Positions 48,193-59,479 of a DNA stretch of 64,000 nt are shown here, in pieces (position 1 is the stretch's first letter; every line of letters begins with the position of its first letter). The stretch comes from Sipunculus nudus. Its lineage: Eukaryota > Annelida > Sipuncula > Golfingiida > Sipunculidae. The position numbers and the translations under genes are program-made. The notes under the pieces are model-generated. The model was not told the DNA's origin. It was given only the letters and a program-made list of their open reading frames with translations, and did not search any database. The stretch is taken from positions 6,508,001 through 6,572,000 of the forward strand of contig CM049310.1 in the NCBI GenBank assembly GCA_026874595.1, read 5' to 3'.

Positions 48193-50952
48193 AGCTAGGT
48201 AAGACAGGCTACCTGGCAATGTGAATTCTTGGGAAAGCATGAGAGTGATCCAGCAGAATGCAAAGTACTGTGGTTTCAGGAAACAGCTAGGTAAAACAGG
48301 CTACCTGGCATTGTGAATTCTTGGGAAAGCATGAGAGTGATCACGCAGAATGCAAAGTACTGTGGTTTCAGGGAACAGCTAGGTAAGACAGGCTACCTGG
48401 CAATCTGAATTCTTGGGAAAGCATGACAGTGATCCAGCAGAATGCAAAGTACTGTGGTTTCAGGGAACAGCTAGGTAAGACAGGCTACCTGGCAATCTGA
48501 ATTCTTGGGAAAGCATGACAGTGATCAAGCAGAATGCAAAGTACTGTGGTTTCAGGGAACAGCTAGGTAAGACAGGCTACCTGGCATTGTGAATTCTAGG
48601 GAAAGCATGAGAGTGATCACGCAGAATGCAAAGTACTGTGGTTTCAGGGAACAGCTAGGTAAGACAGGCTACCTGGCAATGTGAATTCTTGGGAAAGCAT
48701 GAGAGTGATCAAGCAGAATGCAAAGTACTGTGGTTTCAGGGAACAGCTAGGTAAGACAGGCTACCTGGAAATGTGAATTCTTGGGAAAGCATGACAGTGA
48801 TCAAGAATAATGCAAAGTACTGTGGTTTCAGGGAACAGCTATGTAAGACAGGCTACCTGGAAATGTGAATTCTTGGGAAAGCATGACAGTGATCAAGAAT
48901 AATGCAAAGTACTGTGGTTTCAGGGAACAGCTATGTAAGACAGGCTACCTGGCATTGTGAATTCTTGGGAAAGCATGACAGTGATCAAGCAGAATGCAAA
49001 GTACTGTGGTTTCAGGGAACAGCTAGGTAAGACAGGCTACCTGGCAATGTGAATTCTTGGGAAAGCATGAGAGTGATCAAGCAGAATGCAAAGTACTGTG
49101 GTTTCAGGTAACAGCTAGGTAAGACAGGCTACCTGGCATTGTGAATTCTTGGGAAAGCATGAGAGTGATCAAGCAGAATGCAAAGTACTGTGGTTTCAGG
49201 GAACAGCTAGGTAAGACAGGCTACCTGGCATTGTGAATTCTTGGAAAAGCATGAGAGTGATCAAGCAGAATGCAAAGTACTGTGGTTTCAGGGAACAGCT
49301 AGGTAAGACAGGCTACCTGGCAATGTGAATTCTTGGGTAAGCATGACAGTGATCATGCAGAATGCAAAGTACTGTGGTTTCAGGGAACAGCTAGGTAAGA
49401 CAGGCTGCCTGGCAATGTGAATTCTTGGGTAAGCATGAGAGTGATCCAGCAGAATGCAAAGTACTGTGGTTTCAGGGAACAGCTAGGTAAGACAGGCTAC
49501 CTGGCATTGTGAATTCTTGGGAAAGCATGAGAGTGATCCAGCAGAATGCAAAGCACTGTGGTTTCAGGGAACAGCTAGGTAAGATAGGCTACCTGGCAAT
49601 GTGAATTCTTGGGAAAGCATGAGAGTGATCCAGCAGAATGCAAAGTACTGTGGTTTCAGGGAACAGCTAGGTAAGACAGGCTACCCGGCAATGTGAATTC
49701 TTGGGAAAGCATGAGAGTGATCAAGCAGAATGCAAAGTACTGTGGTTTCAGGGAACAGCTAGGTAAGACAGGCTACCTGGCATTGTGAATTCTTGGAAAA
49801 GCATGACAGTGATCAAGCAGAATGCAAATTACTGTGGTTTCAGGGAACAGCTAGGTAAGACAGGCTACCTGGCATTGTGAATTCTTGGAAAAGCATGAGA
49901 GTGATCAAGCAGAATGCAAAGTACTGTGGTTTCAGGGAACAGCTAGGTAAGACAGGCTACCTGGCAATGTGAATTCTTGGGTAAGCATGACAGTGATCAT
50001 GCAGAATGCAAAGTACTGTGGTTTCAGGGAACAGCTAGGTAAGACAGGCTGCCTGGCAATGTGAATTCTTGGGTAAGCATGAGAGTGATCCAGCAGAATG
50101 CAAAGTACTGTGGTTTCAGGGAACAGCTAGGTAAGACAGGCTACCTGGCATTGTGAATTCTTGGGAAAGCATGAGAGTGATCAAGCAGAATGCAAAGCAC
50201 TGTGGTTTCAGGGAACAGCTAGGTAAGACAGGCTACCTGGCAATGTGAATTCTTGGGAAAGCATGAGAGTGATCCAGCAGAATGCAAAGTACTGAGGTTT
50301 CAGGGAACAGCTATGTAAGACAGGCTACCTGGCATTGTGAATTCTTGGGAAAGCATGAGAGTGATCAAGCAGAATGCAAAGTAATGTGGTTTCAGGGAAC
50401 TGCTAGGTAAAACAGGCTACCTGGCATTGTGAATTCTTGGGAAAGCATGAGAGTGATCAAGCAGAATGCTAAGTACTGTGGTTTCAGGGAACAGCTAGGT
50501 AAGACAGGCTACCTGGCATTGTGAATTCTTGGGAAAGCATGAGAGTGATCAAGCAGAATGCAAAGTACTGTGGTTTCAGGGAACAGCTAGGTAAAACAGG
50601 CTACCTGGCATTGTGAATTCTTGGGAAAGCATGAGAGTGATCAAGCAGAATGCAAAGTACTGTGGTTTCAGGGAACAGCTAGGTAAGACAGGCTACCTGG
50701 CAATGTGAATTCTTGGGAAAGCATGGGAGTGATCCAGCAGAATGCAAAGTACTGTGGTTTCAGGGAACAGCTAGGTAAGACAGGCTACCTGGCATTGTGA
50801 ATTCTTGGGAAAGCATGAGAGTGATCCATCAGAATGCAAAGTACTTTGGTTTCAGGGAACAGCTAGGTAAGACACGCTACCTGGCAATGTGAATTCTTGG
50901 GAAAGCATGAGAGTGATCCAGCGGAATGCGAAGTACTGTGGTTTCAGGTCCT
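48193..50952 (-). repeat. 92-bp satellite, 30 copies, from a TBC1D13 exon-intron junction
   Basis: Thirty units of exactly 92 bp (2760 bp). In gene orientation each unit is the last 68 bases of the TBC1D13 exon at 50881-51024 (CCTGAAACCACAGTACTT to ATTGCCAG), its donor GT and the next 22 intron bases ending AGCTGTTC. The array begins with the exon itself and runs 2.7 kb into the following intron. Copies differ at few sites: CATTG/CAATG, GAGAG/GACAG, ATCAAGC/ATCCAGC. Array copies have TGC where the functional exon has CGC. As 92 is not a multiple of 3 and each unit carries a donor but no good acceptor, the copies are unlikely to be exons. Confidence 0.97.
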
Positions 50953-51024
50953 GCTCCTGGAACACGTTAAAAACTCGATCATCCTTCTCCTTAAGCAGCT
51001 TAAACAAGCTGGACATGGCCATTC
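50881..51024 (-). CDS. TBC1D13: TBC1D13 exon, source of the 92-bp satellite
   Basis: A 144-bp exon (2 bases, 47 codons, 1 base) with acceptor TTTATTTTCAG and donor TTGCCAG|GTAGCG. It encodes MAMSSLFKLLKEKDDRVFN, then the EQDLKPQYFAFRWITLMLSQ block and EFTLP, matching KDKDVELYLKLQEQ..KPQFFAFRWLTLLLSQEFLLP of vertebrate TBC1D13. Its last 68 bases and donor are the founder-like copy of the 30-copy array immediately beyond it. Unlike all array copies I read, it has CGC TGG (Arg-Trp) where they have TGC TGG or TGC TTG. Phases match both neighbours. Confidence 0.95.
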
Positions 51025-51524
51025 CTGAAAATAAACGACTAACTTAACATCATATACCAGGCAGCGGAAATTTCCTGAAAATGATCTTGACTCCAGGCAG
51101 TTTCAAATTTCATATATGCAAGAATGAGACTGAATAAAGTGAAATTTTGTGAAAATCCTTGAACAGAAATTAAAAGTTTGGTGAAATCAGGACATTTCAC
51201 CATGCCCATGATACAAAAATATCACACTTGACTGCATTTAGTGTTAGTCACTTTATATGCTAAGTTTAGTCATAGAATTTACCAATATACTGCAGAGACT
51301 GTGGTATCCCCAAATTCTTTCAACTGGTTGCACATGTATTTTGTCCATATAATGCATCTGAATTTAATATTACTCAAATTATCTGGTAGTCTTTCTAATT
51401 TTGTTCAATACAAATATTTTGTTCTGTATCTGAGAAAAATATTTTAGGATCCCACTTGCACAGATAAACGTTACATCAAGTTTATGATGCCAATAAGCAG
51501 AGAATATTATAATTAACAGCTCAC

Positions 51525-51623
51525 CTATACCACACTCAGAGTCATCAAGTGTTTTTATGAAGTTGTCCCGTATTTCTGCCATCAAACATGTGAAGCACCA
51601 GAATGAATCTGCTTCAGCAAATT
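51525..51623 (-). CDS. TBC1D13: TBC1D13 exon, MAEIRDNFIK block
   Basis: A 99-bp exon with acceptor TTGTTGTAG and donor GGTATAG|GTGAGC. It encodes FAEADSFWCFTCLMAEIRDN followed by FIKTLDDSECGI, almost identical to the vertebrate AEADTFFCFTNLMAEIRDNFIKSL-DD block. Split codons join it to the exons on both sides. The 500-bp intron following it in the transcript holds nothing recognisable. Confidence 0.96.
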
Positions 51624-52656
51624 CTACAACAATTGTTTATAAAAATGTTTCTTGAGAAACAACACTTTATATGGATTATATATGCAAAGCAATGAACACT
51701 AGGACTTGCGTAACTGATTACCTTTAATATATCAATATTTTTATGTTAATAGTCTGTCAAGATACAGCAAAATTACCCTGGTTGAGCCTAAGCATCAAAC
51801 TGCCATAAGTATCAAACTGCCATAAGTTTCAAACTGCCCTGATAAACCCAATAAAAGTAAGCAAAATTCAGAATTGTTTCAAGATATAATGACAGGATTT
51901 TCAGTGTTATCTCGGCAATGTTTACTTTGTAATACAGTTTAAGAAGGATATAAAAACTTGTTGACCATTGATAAAAATACTCTTCTTGTAAAAGCCATCA
52001 ATAATCATATCGTTTCTTGTCCACAACAATCCTCCTGACAATGAGATCATACTATTATTTGATGGTTTAGTATTGTGTCACAGCCAATCCACTATATCAC
52101 TTATTAGAGAGATTCTTTTATGTTGCCTCTGCCAGAAGGGTATGCGTTAATTTCTGTTTATTTATGTGTGTGTTTTTGTTTTTGTACACCACATAACTCG
52201 GGCAATAATGAATGGAATCTCATGAAATTTTCAGGGCATTTTGGGCATGGTCCAATGAAGAATCAGTAACATTTTTGGTGTCAATCCAGCACATGATCTG
52301 GATTCAGGAACATCAGCAATGAATATTCACAAATGTCAAGTCACTTAACCAGGAAATGAATCACAGGCTGAATAAGTAAATGCAAACATGGTTCACGGAG
52401 AATCTCACATCAAGGACTCCAACATGGCAGAGGCTTGCATTACTTAGAATGCAGATTCTAGTTTTGTTTTTTTATCACATGTGTAACACAAACAACCACA
52501 AAACCATAAACATGTGATCTTTACACAAACAAAAACATTATTTGATGAGAATGATTCAATCTGAACCCAAATGCAAAGACACAAAATTATTTAGTGATAC
52601 CACCTGATAATATATGGTAACAATTTGTAAGAGTGAAAGTCATGATGTGCTCTTAC
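51624..52656 (-). other. TBC1D13 intron with a MITE-like insert
   Basis: A 1-kb intron, about a third of it the inverted-repeat element at 52125-52434. Otherwise AT-rich. Confidence 0.7.
52125..52434. mobile_element. MITE-like element, 310 bp
   Basis: A 10-bp inverted terminal pair, GCCTCTGCCA (52125-52134) and TGGCAGAGGC (52425-52434). The interior has AACTCGGGCAATAATGAATG and CATGAAATTTTCAGG, a layout I associate with dispersed animal repeats of this kind. No target duplication is certain. Confidence 0.5.
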
Positions 52657-52723
52657 CTTGGCAGTGTGGATCTGGGTCTGAGGCAAATAAGTAGTAAATT
52701 GGACCAATAATTTCATTCATACC
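52657..52723 (-). CDS. TBC1D13: TBC1D13 exon, GMNEIIGPIYY block
   Basis: A 67-bp exon with acceptor CTTGTTACAG and donor CCAAG|GTAAGA. It encodes GMNEIIGPIYYLFASDPD then PHCQ. With the previous exon it completes the YVQ-GMNEI motif; the Gln of YVQ is the glutamine finger of TBC-type Rab GAPs. The intron before it carries the dead Tigger element. Confidence 0.96.
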
Positions 52724-53398
52724 CTGTAACAAGACAGAAGTGAAGAAAATTTATTTAACAGTGTCTGGCTTAACCTATAATGTAAGGAACACTATATTGC
52801 ATTTTACAGTGCAGCAGTAAAATATATGAATATACGACAGGCAGATACAGACAGAGAATGAGAAAGAGATAAAAGAAAGAGAAACAAAGAGAAGGAGCTG
52901 GAGGGATGTAGAAAGGGATAGTGGAAGAAAGATGGAGAGAAAGTCAAGGGGGGGGTGACAGAAGAGAAAGTTCTGCATGGATGTGTCCAGTACAATGACT
53001 GGAACATGCACAGACAAAAGACACTGTATCCAATAGAATAGTTACATGCTGATAGTGTGCTAATGGATGCATGTTCAGTAGACATATGCAAATATTTCAA
53101 ATTCTGTGAAAATCTGACAAAAAAGAAATAATGGATAATATTTTGATCTCAGTAAAACATGGTACACTATCGTCAAAACAGCAGAACCTGTCATGAGGGG
53201 ACACCTGTGGGATACAGCCAAATTATCCCTACATTGCAGGTGTCCCTTCATCAGAGGTAGGGACACATGGGTGGGGATGTTTTGGAGAGGGGGGGGGGGC
53301 AGGCCGCAATGGGTGAATGATTAATGTTGTGTGTTGAATAAATAACAAAGAGAAACACAAGTATAGATTATTAATAAATTTATTGCTGAATAATAAAT

Positions 53399-53640
53399 GA
53401 AAATAACATATTTAAATGGACAATATATTTACACAGAAAATAACATATTTACATGGACAATATATTTACATGGAAAATAACATATTTACATGGACAATAT
53501 ATTTACATAGAAAATAACATATTTACATGGACAATATATTTACATGGAAAATAACATATTTACATGGACAATATATTTACATGGAAAATAACATATTTAC
53601 ATGGACAATATATTTACATTGCAAAAAAAGATATTTACAT
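53399..53640. repeat. 37-bp minisatellite, about 6.5 copies
   Basis: Unit GAAAATAACATATTTACATG plus GACAATATATTTACATG. Nearly perfect copies with a few A/G changes, inside the left arm of the Tigger-like element. Confidence 0.9.
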
Positions 53641-54208
53641 GGACAATATATACATATATACATACCACAAGGATAGCTTTACAAAATGCTTCATCTCTTT
53701 GTAAGCCTGGCAAAGTAGTCTGTTAAACAGCTTTGTCTTCCTGCAGATGCCTATTTTACACTGAGGTCAACAAGTTGGACAGCAGCCTTACACTCAGATC
53801 TATGATGTCAGCATCCCCTGTGGCTAGAGCAAAGTTGTTGATGTCCCTAATGTGTGTCCGAGAGGTAGCAGAGCTGATGCATGGGATAGGTGAGCCTGAA
53901 TCATCCTCAGACTCGCTGTCTTTGGGTGATTCTCAACCGGCACTTTGCCAGCAGGTCCTCGTTGCAGTGGTGGCCGTTGAGGGGTCCATGGACACAAACT
54001 CTTCCCAAGACATACCATCCAGAAGCTAGCTGTACTGGTCCACCTCACTGCTGGTGAGTTGTGTAGGATCCATATCTGTCTCACTGGATGCTGGGTGGAC
54101 ATTTTTGATATCCCACACTGGCTGATGGTGCTGGCTCAGCTCAGATGCAGCCAGTTCACTGCATCCCTCACCCTGATGGACTTGGCCAAGTCTGTGGCAT
54201 TCTCTGCA

Positions 54209-55210
54209 TCAGACATGTGCAAGGACGTGCTTCATTAGTTGCTTCCTGTAGTGGGCCTTGACAGCAGCTATGATGCTGGCATCGCAGGGCTGAAGATGGG
54301 AAGTTGTGTTTGGTGGCAGAAACACTAATCTGATGTGTGACAGTTGGAGATCTAAGTGGGCTCCACAGTTGTCTACCAGGAGAAGGATCTTTCTGCCTTG
54401 ATCCTTCATAATGTTGTTTAGTTGCACCAGCCACTCTTCACATAGGACTGACGTCATCCATGCTTTGGTATTTGCTTGGTAGGTCACTGGCAGAAGGCTC
54501 AGGTCAACTCCATTAAAACACCTTGGCTTCTTGAAATTTCTTATAACCAGAGGTCACAGATTGTGGCCAGTAGCAGAACAGGCTAACAGGGCTGTGATGT
54601 GATCTTTTGCTGTTTAAATCCCTTTCCTCTCATCACCTTTCAACACCATGATCATGATGGCAAGGCACTGGAAGAACAGGCAAGTCTCATCTGTGTTGTA
54701 TACATCTTCCACGCTGTAATCTTTCTGCTGCTTTGGTAGGCACACAGTCCAGCTGTTGACAAATGTCTGGTTGATGCCTGCTATCTCACCACTGAGTGTG
54801 TCCAAGGAAATGTTGTGCCTTTTTCAGCCTAGCCTCTAGCCATGCAGCGATTTGATGCGGTACAATCATCATGTCCTATCTCCACTGAGAGTAGCAGAGC
54901 CTTTTCCTGTATCAGGCGTCCACTAACTGGGAGGTGATTGGCCCTTGCGTCACAGAACCATTTAAACACCAGTGTGTTCAGATCCTCATATGTGGTCTTT
55001 CGCCTCTTGTAATATTTCAAGTCAGCTCTGGTGCCCGCTTGCCACTCATTCATTATCTGTTCTCTGTAGAACTTGATGCATCTTATCTGTGTCTTCCCAC
55101 AGCTGTTCCATAGCCAAGGTGCGTAGTGACCTTCCTTCATCCATCTTCTTCAGTACATGATCTCTTTTATCTATCATCAAAATCTTCCTTTTGATGTCTG
55201 TTGCTGCCAT
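54209..55210 (-). pseudogene. Tigger transposase remnant (CENP-B HTH and DDE_1)
   Basis: Pogo/Tigger transposases bind terminal repeats through N-terminal CENP-B-type helix-turn-helix domains and cut DNA with a DDE catalytic core. An ATG at 55210 opens MAATDIKRKILMIDKRDHVL. Further segments read CGKTQIRCIKFYREQIMNEW, LPVSGRLIQEKALLL (HTH_Tnp_Tc5-like), HNISLDTLSGE, VYNTDET, KKPRCFNGVDLSLLPV, LLLVDNCGAHLD and FLPPNTTSHLQPCDASIIAA. Asp residues in NTDET, VDNCGAH and QPCD fit the catalytic triad. The frame is broken by shifts near 55090 and 54825 and by in-frame stops TAA (54614-54616) and TGA (54554-54556), so it is dead. GC content is higher than in the surrounding intron, as expected for a former coding insert. 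Confidence 0.88.
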
Positions 55211-57297
55211 CGTAATCAGTAATTGTATAGAACTTGCATCGAGTAGGTTGTAGTGAGAATGTGATCATTTGCAGAAATCCACAGAGATTTATAGCCAATA
55301 TTAGCCCTTGATCTATTCCGTTGGTCAGTCAAGCAAAGATTAAGACACAGTTAATCAGGCTTAGTTATACCTATGTTGTTGTTTATACAATTATCAAAGA
55401 ATGCTAATCCTTTGACGACGTAATTATAAAGCCTTTGAAAAGCGTGTTTATCATGTTATGAACTGCTTATTAGCAGACTGCTTATAAGCAGTTACTCAGT
55501 TTATTACTCATTTGTGAATAGGCTACCTGAAATTTAAACCCGGGAAGGGGGATAGAGCAGGTTACACACCACTACATGCATGGTAAAGTGATTGATATTT
55601 AAAATATAAATGTAACCCTGGGACCCTGGACAAGCTGGTTTGGTTAGCTATATTACTCTTAAAGTAAAGAGCTATCACAAATTACAGGAATGATCATGTG
55701 TCAAGCAGATTGTTTTCAGCACAGTGCCATTTCGGCTCTCTGACGTTATGACCAGATAACTGGCTGTCAGAGTGCCTTTACATCTAGATCTATGGAACGC
55801 ATTATAAGGCCCCATAAGGATGCAAATATTTTAGTCATTTTTGACAATGCCTCATGGCCTACAGGTACACTGACAATTGACATAAACAAAACTAATCGTT
55901 AGCATTTTTAGTGTACTTGAAACAACACCAAACATGAGAAAAGTTCCTTTTTAACTTGGCATTTTGGTAAACCCCTCCACATGTTTGTTGAATTTCTGAC
56001 CGCATGAATACAGGCATGGCTTGCATTAGTTATTAGACACAGCCAACTTGTACACTATACAGGAAATGACTCGTTACCATAGAGATGGGGTTTCAGTTTG
56101 GGTTGTGAGTTCACATGTATTCCCTTGTGTTTATTCATCAGTCGTAGAATGATGTTAAGATTATGGGCTGTTTACCACAATATGAATGCAACATGATTAT
56201 ATGAATACATGAATTTTCCTTAATATAGCTTGTATCATGACTCAAGTAGGCTTACCAGCCCAATTATCAGTGCTTTCTTAGTTGGGCTGTCACGGCTATT
56301 TTCAGGGTTAACTGGCAAAAAAGAGACATATACATATATATACAATAATAATATTTCAGATCATGTTTTATTCAGCATATATGATACCACTAATAAACTG
56401 GCAATATTGATGTGTGATGGACCACTGTGTCTTCACCTGGTTGATAGGATTGTTAGCTGCAAGGATTAATATGCAGCTTTTGACTGACATGAAGTCACAT
56501 GAATCTGGTCATTGGGGTCAGCCGCATTTGAAATGTTTTTTATTCAGCAAAAATATGGTTTTCATGTTAAAAATTGGTCATTGTATTGGGTCACAGCGAG
56601 CAGCATGTCACCTGAATTTAGTAAGTTCAATTTTGAATTAAACTACGAAAACGTTTACTATGAAGTGCCATGGACAGCCTTCAGGTATTGTAACCTTTGC
56701 TTGTTTATCGCACCTATCAAGGCTTTACTTGCAAGCTCAAAGACCAAATGTTGTTCCTGAGCTGTTCATAAACATAACAATTTGTTAAACATACTTGGTT
56801 GATGTTACACCATCAAAAGGATTAATAGAAGCTAATTAATTATGAATCACAAGGTGCAGTTATGCTTGATCATCCTTCCTGTCAAGTAACCAATGCCCGC
56901 ACAACAGTCCCCAGTGCTCACTGATCCGGAAATTCCCCGCCAAGTGCACTGAAAACGATCTCCTTATGTGTCCGTCCGAATTTCTTACTCAGGTGTCTGT
57001 TCATGACAGGGTTTTTAACCAAATATGACTGTCCCTGTCCATGTTTAGCAGGTGTCCACTCAAGACAAGTAAGTTTTAATGGGGAAATGAGTCAGACAAT
57101 GGCTTAGTGTCCTTACACTGAAGGTGTCCTCTCATCCCAGTGTCCCCTCACTGCCTGCTATATATCATAACGCACTAACTTCCACAACTGTGATTCAATC
57201 CTGTGTACATATATAAATGTATGCACAGTATACCTGTGCACTTATATAATGTATGCAGAACATACCTGAATGTGTATGTATTGTATGCAGAGTTTAC

Positions 57298-57423
57298 CTG
57301 TACATAACCTTGGCCCGGATTGAGCTTTGCATAGATGAACAGAATGCGTTCTACCACCTCCCAGTGGGCTTCCTGACCTTCTAACAGGATGATTGTATCG
57401 GTGGACTTTCGAGATCGACGCGG
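57298..57423 (-). CDS. TBC1D13: TBC1D13 exon with glutamine-finger motif
   Basis: A 126-bp exon, exactly 42 codons, with acceptor CTTATTGCAG and donor GTACAG|GTAAAC. It begins PRRSRKSTDTII and continues to AHWEVVERILFIYAKLNPGQ and GYVQ. The HWEVVERILFIYAKLNPG stretch is nearly invariant in TBC1D13. The preceding basic/serine-rich residues match the variable linker before the C-terminal half of the TBC domain. Upstream exons would have to end in phase 0; none was recognised between 57424 and 64000. Confidence 0.95.
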
Positions 57424-58740
57424 CTGCAATAAGTGATATGTTGGACACAGTTAAATGGGATAATTCATAATACATTTTATTGATAAAAAAATAGATATTC
57501 ATGTGCACATGGATGATACCAATTAACTACCATATATCATACATGCCTTAATGCGACATGTAATGTGTGTGTTGAACCATAACTGGAAGAACAATTTTAG
57601 TTAAATTTAGGGAAATAAGGTTTTCAAATATCACTTATCTAGCGCAATTAACAAATTGTAACATATTAAATACAGCAAAATCAAATAATCATATGAGTTA
57701 TTTATTATAACTGCTAATCAGCACTTCACTGAAGTTTGATAAATGAGTTGATTCATTTGCATTTGCTGGCATCTGTTTTGTAGTTCTAAAAGTACCGCCA
57801 GGTGGTGTTACTGGTGGTGCTGGTATTCAGAAAATATTTATATTGTCAGCATATCTGAGCAAAATAAAGTATTCTGGGATTAATATTTTGGCAAATCAGT
57901 ACTTGCTGATTAAGGAACATGGTAAAGGTAGCAAAGATTTTAATTTTAATGATAAAGTTAAGAAAATAAGTTTTTTAACATATGGGCCCATCCTATTTTC
58001 TCAATACTATCAGCAATGATACCCATGCAAAATTAAAAATACCATCTCTATTAAAATCAAAGTCACCAACAGCATCTAACATGGCAGTTAAAGCTGCATT
58101 CAATACTGTTGTCATATATTTTATACAAGACTTGCTACTTCATTTACCCATACCAGCATACTCTATTTCTGAAACTGTGGTGGCATATACAAAATAAAGT
58201 CCCCAATATGTAAAACCAGGAGAACAGCTGCTTTCTTAGTATTAGGTCACATCACCTCTGTATGTACAATAATGAAATAAACCACCACCCCTGCATTATA
58301 CTTATCTTATAAATTTATAAGTGATGACTGTGAGTATCTTTCTGAACCAGCATGCTTTATGTTAATATAAATTTGACATTATCAAGAGGTAAACTAACTT
58401 TAAATTTGCAACCAGTCTCTCCAACTTTTATATTTTCACACAATTTGGGAATTAAGCAAATGGAAGTCTCAAGATCTGAAGTGAAACTAGAAACTTCAGG
58501 ACAAGAATTATAATTTAAATTTACAACATTGTTTTGTGAGAGAGTGATAGAGTGTCACCTATGCTTTGCAAAACAAATGGCTAATATTTTCATTTTTTTT
58601 AACTTATCTGTGGCCTCCTTAACCAAACAGCAGATGTCAAATCGCTGTTTCTTTGTAAGTCGTGACTTTCATCGGTTGAATTGGGATGCGGTGAAAAGTA
58701 TTGTTTCCTTAAACAATGGATCAACATTTTTTCTCAAATA

Positions 58741-59174
58741 CTGTGGTTGCCTTTTTGTTCGCGAGGGTTTTAATTTCGGGATATTCGCGAATGGGAAATA
58801 ATCGCGAAAATGAAACCCACGGGAATAGTTGGCCAATTGAGTATGCCCTTCTTATTTAATATAGCCAATACTTATATGGGAATAGATTAGAACAGTGAGA
58901 AATTTTTTAAGTTACATCTATGCAGGTATAGGGAAAACGTTCCCTTAAATTTGAACTCAACTACCTAAAGTTGCTGTGTGTACGGGCCCATCGTTATATG
59001 AAAAGAATATCACAAACTCATGACTTATTCTCATTTTATAATACACACAGGAATGGCTTTACCAAAGATTTTTTTATTGGTTCTGGTTAGAACGCGAAAA
59101 TGAAACCCTTGCAAAACATTAAAAATGGAGAAATCGCGAAATTTCAGCCTCGCGAATATGAAGCCAACCACAGT
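58741..59174. mobile_element. MITE with TA flanks, 434 bp
   Basis: The termini read inward CTGTGGTTGCCTTTTTGTTC and CTGTGGTTGGCTTCATATTC, both continuing GCGAGG. TA flanks both ends, the usual target duplication of Tc1/mariner-type elements. The interior keeps TTCGCGA/TCGCGAAAATGAAACCC motifs in inverted arrangement. No coding capacity. Confidence 0.75.
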
Positions 59175-59479
59175 ATATTGTAAGTTATGTAATTAGTCTA
59201 AGTTATGTAATTTAGTTCCTCATTAATTGAACTGAATTGTCATTTCATAAATAGGTTGGAAAATATAACTGGGTGCCACTTAGTGGCTGAACTTTAGTTC
59301 TATCAAATAAATCTCTTTTGACTAAGAGTTCACTCTGTTTAAAATTCCAATTTCTCTAGTGGTGGATGATCAGACAAATAATGTTTCAGGATAGATAAAG
59401 GTACCAAATGATAAGAACTTCATAACACAGACACTACCATAATTACAAATGATACACTAGATGGTGCACTGTTACTGTT

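Larger units (their letters stand above)
53179..57158 (-). mobile_element. Tigger-like (pogo) DNA transposon, degenerate
   Basis: The left end, CAGCAGAACCTGTCATGAGG then GGACACC, and the right end, read inward GCAGGCAGTGAGGGGACAC, share TGAGGGGACAC; further GGGACACCT/GGACACC motifs lie inside both ends. A TA dinucleotide follows the right end, as expected for Tc1/mariner-class insertion, but the left boundary is unclear. It contains the transposase remnant at 54209-55210 and sits in the same orientation as TBC1D13 within one of its introns. Confidence 0.7.

Noticed and set aside
48193-50952. CRISPR-like direct repeat array
   Set aside because: Units are contiguous 92-bp copies with no unique spacers, in an animal intron, and derive from the adjacent exon.
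53733-54102. Plus and minus frames of 92-98 codons
   Set aside because: They fall in the decayed 3' part of the Tigger transposase region and match nothing in the plus orientation.
57175-57429. 84-codon minus frame running past GYVQ
   Set aside because: The part after YVQ is intron read-through; the donor GTAAAC follows the CAG codon and the next exon supplies GMNEI.
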